Assembly (NCBI GenBank): GCA_910585825.1
Contig: CAJUEY010000045.1
Location: 1-20,054, forward strand
Length of the DNA: 20,054 nt
Reading direction: 5' to 3'
From: an uncultured Lachnospiraceae bacterium
Lineage (GTDB): Bacteria > Bacillota > Clostridia > Lachnospirales > Lachnospiraceae
Shown in pieces: positions 16,488 to 20,054 of the stretch. Under the pieces are notes generated by a model. It was not told where the DNA came from, did not search any database, and worked only from the letters and a program-made list of their open reading frames with translations. The position numbers were made by a program, and so were the translations under genes. Within the stretch, counting starts at the first letter, position 1; every line of letters begins with the position of its first letter.

Positions 16488-16795
16488 ACGACAACAGAAA
16501 TTTTAGCCGTTCCGGCTTTTATACCTGTTACTTTTCCTTTTTTTGATACTTTTGCAATCGCCTTTTTATTGGATTTGTACGTAATTTTTGAGCCTTTTGC
16601 AGCATTTTTTACTTTTATCTTTGTTGTACCGCCGATCACTACACTTTCGGAACGTTTTTTAAGCGACACTCGTTTTGCTTTTCCTGCGGCTTCTACTGTT
16701 TGTGCCGTTTGTACATTCATACAAACAGTAGAAAAAGCCAGTATGAACATAAGTAAAAAAGCAAATATTCTTCTTTTCCTGTTTCTCAGACTCAT
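16442..16795 (-). pseudogene. N-terminal fragment of the large surface protein (frameshifted)
   Basis: Encodes the signal peptide (basic RNRKRR, a hydrophobic core, cleavage near VEA-AG) and the first Big_2 domain (ITYKSNKKAIAKVSKKGKV, GIKAGTAKISV), then runs out of frame and stops at 16442. A single added base, or a -1 shift, in the A tracts at 16465-16487 would continue it as NKKKLTYKVTVKKPELSTG into the frame of the main ORF, giving about 1,361 residues. The frame also opens at a TTG at 16798; the ATG at 16795 follows GGGGG. The gene is either a broken one, a phase-variable one, or an artefact of homopolymer sequencing. Confidence 0.8.
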
Positions 16796-16872
16796 CAATG
16801 AAATTCCCCCTTTTCTACAATTCGTTTTTCTTTACAGATTCATATGATTTCTAAAAACTTGTTTTCACATCC

Positions 16873-16897
16873 TTATAACTCACCCATCACCTCCTCC
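16873..16897 (-). promoter_or_regulatory. Strong internal Shine-Dalgarno and minicistron in the surface-gene leader
   Basis: GGAGGAGGTGAT on the minus strand (ending near 16886) includes an exact match to the anti-SD end of 16S rRNA. It is followed at once by ATG GGT GAG TTA TAA (16887-16873), a four-codon frame, 78 nt before the true start, which itself has only GGGGG. The short spacing makes efficient initiation uncertain. It may be a ribosome standby site or leader minicistron. Confidence 0.4.
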
Positions 16898-16908
16898 ATT
16901 TTATGTTT

Positions 16909-16957
16909 GCTACCAAATGGTAGTATTTCCGCATAAATAATACCACCATTTGATAGC
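16909..16957. promoter_or_regulatory. Inverted 19-bp repeat, likely XRE operator
   Basis: GCTACCAAATGGTAGTATT (16909-16927) and, inverted, AATACCACCATTTGATAGC (16939-16957) match at 17 of 19 positions around an 11-bp spacer. Each arm is itself a near-dyad around ACCAAATGGT, as expected for a dimeric helix-turn-helix repressor. One arm lies inside the minus-strand promoter, the other over its start region and upstream of the xre gene, so the neighbouring XRE protein is the natural candidate to bind both and control both directions. The matching plus-strand promoter is weak and not clearly placed. Confidence 0.65.
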
Positions 16958-16965
16958 ATAGTCAA
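16937..16965 (-). promoter_or_regulatory. Promoter of the large surface-protein gene
   Basis: On the minus strand, TTGACT (16965-16960), 17-bp spacer, TATTAT (16942-16937), also with TG one base ahead of the -10 (extended -10). Predicted leader about 135 nt. The -10 and most of the spacer are covered by one arm of the inverted repeat. Confidence 0.7.
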
Positions 16966-16995
16966 GTAGGGAGGATTAAACAATTGGAGGCTAAC

Positions 16996-17202
16996 ATGTA
17001 TTTTCAAAGAATTACAGACTTACGCCAGGATCATGACCTGACACAGCAGCAAGTTGCAGACATCCTAAACTGCAAGCGGGAGGTTTACCGCAGATATGAA
17101 AAAGGAATCCGGGAGATTCCCATTTCCTACGCCATTACGCTTGCAAAATATTACCACGTTTCTATGGACTATCTTCTTGGACTATCAAACAAAAAAAATT
17201 AG
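16996..17202 (+). CDS. XRE-family helix-turn-helix transcriptional regulator
   Basis: Small DNA-binding protein of 68 residues, essentially only the HTH_3/Cro-C1 domain: RITDLRQDHDLTQQQVADILNCKREVYRRYEKGIREIPISYAITLAKYYHVSMDYLLGLS. Helix 2-3 is TQQQVADILNCKREVYRRYEKG. The frame opens at a TTG at 16984, but the ATG at 16996 has GGAGG 5 nt upstream; the TTG overlaps this ribosome site. It is divergent from the large surface-protein gene and 59 bp ahead of the M15 peptidase gene, with which it may be co-transcribed. Autoregulation and control of the surface gene through the inverted repeat are inference. Confidence 0.9.
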   Translation: MYFQRITDLRQDHDLTQQQVADILNCKREVYRRYEKGIREIPISYAITLAKYYHVSMDYLLGLSNKKN

Positions 17203-17261
17203 ATATCTCTGGAAAAACAAATGAATGACCGTCGCTTACAACCACGCCCTGGAGGAAAAAT

Positions 17262-18161
17262 ATGAAAAAGAAAAGAACACATACAAACCGTCTGATTTTC
17301 TCAACGGCTGCCATAATGGCCGCCGGAATCTTGATTTACTTTTGGTTTTGTACCGACCGGACGCTCAAGGAGCCTCCGGAAACCGAATCTTCCGTTTTCA
17401 CGGAATCTGCCGCCTCAAAAACAGAATATCCGGAAGAACCCGCCACAGAGCATGCAAAACCGGACACGGCTGACAATCCGGCTCCTACGACAGAAACAAT
17501 GCTCATACAGGAAACAGACAGAATCCGTTCTCTACCTGCCGGAGAAATTGCCGAAGTCCAAATACTTACACCCGAGCAGATATCATCCCTCTTTTTTGGA
17601 GAAGAACTAAACGACGCTGTCTTCACGCGGATCAACGGCCTTTCCTATACGGAAAATCCGAACGTCAAACGCTCTGATCTTTCTTATTTAAAAATGCTCT
17701 ACTATGGATTTGACGGAAACACCTATGTAGGTGAAATGATTGTCAATCAGAAAATAGAATCTGATATTCTTCAGATCTTCAGAACCTTATATGAAAACAA
17801 ATATCCCATTGAAAAAATGGTTTTGATTGATAATTATGACGCCAGCGATACGTTATCTATGGAAGATAACAATACCTCCGCCTTTAATTACAGAACCATT
17901 TCCGGCAGTGATAAACTCTCTAACCACAGCTACGGCATGGCCATTGACTTAAATCCAAAATACAATCCCTATGTCAAAACCGCATCTGACGGTTCCGTCA
18001 CTTGCCAGCCGGAAAGCGGCAGGGAATATGCCGACCGTTCCAAAGATTTTGCTTATAAAATCGATGAAAACGATCTGGCATACCGCTTATTTACAGAGGC
18101 GGGTTTTACCTGGGGAGGGAATTGGAACAGTGTCAAAGATTATCAGCATTTTGAGAAATAG
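17262..18161 (+). CDS. Membrane-anchored M15 family D,D-carboxypeptidase (VanY-like)
   Basis: Likely zinc D-alanyl-D-alanine carboxypeptidase or related wall peptidase acting outside the membrane. The 299-residue product has an N-terminal membrane anchor (about 11-30), a Pro/Thr/Glu-rich spacer (about 33-85), and a C-terminal M15 domain: LSNHSYGMAIDLNP (219-232), giving zinc ligands His222 and Asp229, and WGGNWNSVKDYQHFEK (284-299) with the third ligand His296 and catalytic Glu298. AFNYR (207-211) holds the substrate-binding Arg. The ATG has GGAGG with 7-nt spacing. The C-terminus ends at HFEK, at the end of the catalytic fold. VanY-type resistance is not implied: no van cluster is present. 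Confidence 0.9.
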   Translation: MKKKRTHTNRLIFSTAAIMAAGILIYFWFCTDRTLKEPPETESSVFTESAASKTEYPEEPATEHAKPDTADNPAPTTETMLIQETDRIRSLPAGEIAEVQILTPEQISSLFFGEELNDAVFTRINGLSYTENPNVKRSDLSYLKMLYYGFDGNTYVGEMIVNQKIESDILQIFRTLYENKYPIEKMVLIDNYDASDTLSMEDNNTSAFNYRTISGSDKLSNHSYGMAIDLNPKYNPYVKTASDGSVTCQPESGREYADRSKDFAYKIDENDLAYRLFTEAGFTWGGNWNSVKDYQHFEK

Positions 18162-18219
18162 CTTTGCTCTAATCTCTCTTCTCCGTTCCTTTCCCCTTAA
18201 AGCAGAATCATCTACTATG

Positions 18220-19701
18220 CTATTTTATCGGATACCTACGCAAAGCCGAATCATGATAGAACCCATGCTCTGTATCATATTCATAACAGATACCTATGCG
18301 AAAATCAGCTTTCCTTCCTGCATATTTTTTTAAATCCAGATTTTCAAAAACAAATGATCCATCTTCCCCTACATCTGCATAAAGATACGTAATAAAATCA
18401 TCATCATCATTTAAATTTTCATTTATGGTAATCTGAATTTTTTCTGCCGGCATATGGATACGCCCTGAAATCCTTCCTGTATTAGCATTCACCTGTTCCA
18501 AACTTGCAGGCTCAGTAAATTTAATGGCATATTCTATATTCTGATGCTCCATATCCTCCATAAATACGGCATCATATTTTGATACCGGAAGCTTTGTCGC
18601 CACTTCATCGGAAGTACTGTTTATAAAATTAAAACCAAACCGTACAAATCTTAATTTGGGAAGGATCATCAGATTCGGCAGCTCTGTAATCCTATTATAA
18701 TCTACTTTTAACCACTCTAAATTTTTAATAGTTGTAACTTCATTTAATCCTTTTAACCGGTTATCAGATACATATAGGCTGCTTAATTTTTCCATGTTTT
18801 GGATGCCGTCCAGACTTTCCAACTGATTAGAAGAAACATTCAACTCGTCTAATTTTCCTAATTTCCCTACTCCCTGAAGGCTGACTAATTGATTCTCCTG
18901 GATCTCTAATGTCTGCAGATTTATTAAATTTGCAATTTCCGGTATATAAACCAGCAGATTTCGGTTTATATACAGTTTTTCTAATTTTGTCTGCTTTTTT
19001 AGTCCCTTCAGACTGGTAATTTCATTTCTGGATAAATTCAAATTTTTCAGATTATTTAAATTTTTTAACTCGCTTATCCCCTTTAACTCGTTCCAGCTTG
19101 CATCCAACCATGTCAGTTTTTTCTGCTTTCCAAGGCCTTTCAAACTTTTCAAATTATTACAGTAAAGATTTACCTGTTTTAAATTTGTCAGGTTTTTTAA
19201 TTCTTTCACGCTTTCCAGCTGATTACGCTCCAGATTCAGCTTTTTTAAGCTTTTCATTTTTGCTAACCCATTTGTATTTTTCAGCTGATTCCAGCTGGCA
19301 TCTAATTTTTTTAAATGTTTCATTTTCTTTAAAGGCTTTAAAGTTTTGATAGAATTATGAGATATATTGAGCTCTTCTAATTTTACAAGCCCCTGAATTC
19401 CATTCAAACGCTTTAATCCATGTCCGCTCAGGTCTAATTTCTTCAATCCGTTCAGATATTTTATGCCTTTTAAAGTTTTTACTCTGCCATAAACATCTAA
19501 TGACTGAAGACCTGCCGCCTCCTGTTTCGTGAATTTCTCCTTTGAGCTCTTACCCAATTCCCTTAAAACCGATTGGTACAAATCTTTATCGGGTATTCCT
19601 TGTCGATTATTTCCTATGACATCCGATGCCTTTGCTTCTGTGATAGAAAACACAAAAACACATAAAAATACCAACAGATACATTCCTATTTTTTTAAGCA
19701 T
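18220..19701 (-). CDS. Secreted leucine-rich-repeat protein (internalin-like, SDS22-type repeats)
   Basis: Secreted or surface LRR protein of 493 residues, probably for protein or surface binding. Signal peptide MLKKIGMYLLVFLCVF to AKA (cleavage after residue 25), an internalin-type N-terminal cap (about 35-63), then about 14 LRR units of 22 residues (64-371) of the form LKxLxLSxNxLxSLxGLxxLx. The last unit departs from the pattern. Residues 372-493 form a separate beta-rich domain with an acidic NLNDDDDF stretch and no LPXTG, GW or other anchor. The repeats show as strong 66-bp periodicity in the DNA. The ATG has GGAGG with 7-nt spacing. It follows a 25-codon ORF in the same transcript and is convergent with the M15 gene. 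Confidence 0.92.
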   Translation of the reverse strand: MLKKIGMYLLVFLCVFVFSITEAKASDVIGNNRQGIPDKDLYQSVLRELGKSSKEKFTKQEAAGLQSLDVYGRVKTLKGIKYLNGLKKLDLSGHGLKRLNGIQGLVKLEELNISHNSIKTLKPLKKMKHLKKLDASWNQLKNTNGLAKMKSLKKLNLERNQLESVKELKNLTNLKQVNLYCNNLKSLKGLGKQKKLTWLDASWNELKGISELKNLNNLKNLNLSRNEITSLKGLKKQTKLEKLYINRNLLVYIPEIANLINLQTLEIQENQLVSLQGVGKLGKLDELNVSSNQLESLDGIQNMEKLSSLYVSDNRLKGLNEVTTIKNLEWLKVDYNRITELPNLMILPKLRFVRFGFNFINSTSDEVATKLPVSKYDAVFMEDMEHQNIEYAIKFTEPASLEQVNANTGRISGRIHMPAEKIQITINENLNDDDDFITYLYADVGEDGSFVFENLDLKKYAGRKADFRIGICYEYDTEHGFYHDSALRRYPIK

Positions 19702-19727
19702 ATGCAGTCCTCCAATATCACTCTATT

Positions 19728-19805
19728 TCAATTTGCCAAAACAGATGCTGGAACCAGCAAAACAATTACCACCGACATAAAAAATGCAATTAATTTTCTT
19801 TCCAT
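19728..19805 (-). CDS. 25-residue signal-peptide-like microprotein
   Basis: ATG at 19805 to TGA at 19728, with GGGAGGA 7 nt upstream, a strong ribosome site. The product begins MERKLIAFFMSVVIVLLV and ends PASVLAN: a basic start, a hydrophobic core, and an Ala-X-Ala-like VLA-N end that looks like a signal peptidase I site, with nothing after it. It lies 26 bp before the LRR gene in the same transcript and just after its promoter. It could be a leader peptide, a secreted-peptide precursor, a small membrane protein or the remains of a truncated secreted gene. Confidence 0.6.
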   Translation of the reverse strand: MERKLIAFFMSVVIVLLVPASVLAN

Positions 19806-19859
19806 ACACTTATCCTCCCTCTTTTACTATACAAATATAATATTTTATAATACATTTAT

Positions 19860-19888
19860 ATTATAGATTAAAATTTAATATATGTAAA
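19860..19888 (-). promoter_or_regulatory. Promoter of the microprotein-LRR transcript
   Basis: On the minus strand, TTTACA (19888-19883), 17-bp spacer, TATAAT (19865-19860, a perfect -10). Predicted start about 48 nt before the microprotein ATG. The surrounding 19820-19900 is very AT-rich, so other -10-like matches exist, but this pair has the best spacing. Confidence 0.65.
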
Positions 19889-19902
19889 CAATAACATAAT
19901 GC

Positions 19903-20054
19903 ATGGTCAGCCTTTTCCCCAACAGCAGCATACGCTCAATTTCCCGCCGCCGCCTGATTTTGTACAGCTTTGTCTATGACATTGAATATTCAGACCTATG
20001 GGAATACAACTACACGCTCGGAAAAATCAGCGGCAACTTAAACCAGATCGCCAA
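19903..20054 (+). CDS. Partial ORF resembling MobC relaxosome protein
   Basis: Open frame from an ATG at 19903 to the window edge, with an in-frame TAA just upstream and no visible ribosome site. The last residues, EYNYTLGKISGNLNQIA, resemble the core of plasmid/ICE mobilization protein MobC (usually ...I.NNLNQIA...). The first 20 or so residues do not look like a usual MobC N-terminus. This is probably the 3' part of a mobC-like gene joined to foreign 5' sequence, that is, a decayed mobile-element end. Short match, so tentative. Confidence 0.4.
   Translation, partial: MVSLFPNSSIRSISRRRLILYSFVYDIEYSDLWEYNYTLGKISGNLNQIA

Noticed and set aside
16909..16957. CRISPR repeat or LexA box
   Set aside because: Only two inverted copies with no spacer array, and the sequence does not match GAAC...GTTC; an XRE-type operator fits better.
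17225..17473. 82-residue plus-strand ORF overlapping the M15 gene start
   Set aside because: Out-of-frame shadow of the M15 gene, whose start has a good ribosome site and conserved domain.
17262..18161. Vancomycin-resistance vanY gene
   Set aside because: The M15 fold alone is general; no vanR/S/H/A/X genes are present.

Overview
The window looks like a chromosomal segment of a Gram-positive, low-to-mid GC anaerobe of the class Clostridia, most likely Lachnospiraceae. This rests on AGGAGG-type ribosome sites, codon use, the triad of TIGR03960-type radical SAM protein, TIGR03936/DUF2344 protein and RNase E/G, and InlB-type surface proteins. The assignment is an inference; there is no rRNA or tRNA here to test it.

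Positions 1-12226 are mainly housekeeping and transport genes. On the minus strand lie type I glutamine synthetase, with its own promoter and a leader hairpin, then the overlapping set radical SAM protein > DUF2344 protein > ribonuclease G. Next is a complete branched-chain amino acid ABC transporter, livK-livH-livM-livG-livF, followed by a cytidylate-kinase-like gene that ends the transcript. livK is divergent from apbE (FAD:protein FMN transferase, lipoprotein); two consensus promoters stand back to back between them. A perfect hairpin separates livK from livHMGF, as expected where binding protein is needed in excess.

Positions 12227-20054 are accessory in character. There is a small membrane-protein ORF without a good start, a gene-free structured stretch, and a roughly 1,360-residue secreted surface protein (two Big_2 domains, two InlB B-repeats, carboxypeptidase-regulatory-like and YfaP-like domains). 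Its reading frame is broken at a run of A tracts near the N-terminus. Divergent from it are a small XRE-type repressor and a membrane-anchored VanY/M15 D,D-peptidase. An inverted 19-bp repeat lies over the surface-gene promoter. Beyond this lie a secreted 22-residue-repeat LRR protein, preceded in the same transcript by a 25-codon ORF that is little more than a signal peptide, and at the right edge the start of what resembles a MobC relaxosome protein.

The items most worth a second look are the frameshift site in the surface protein, the XRE operator/promoter arrangement, the signal-peptide-only microORF before the LRR gene, the 18-bp perfect stem with a competing arm before the radical SAM gene, and the structured RNA-like segment after rng where rplU would normally be expected. 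No complete new defence or mobile system was recognised.
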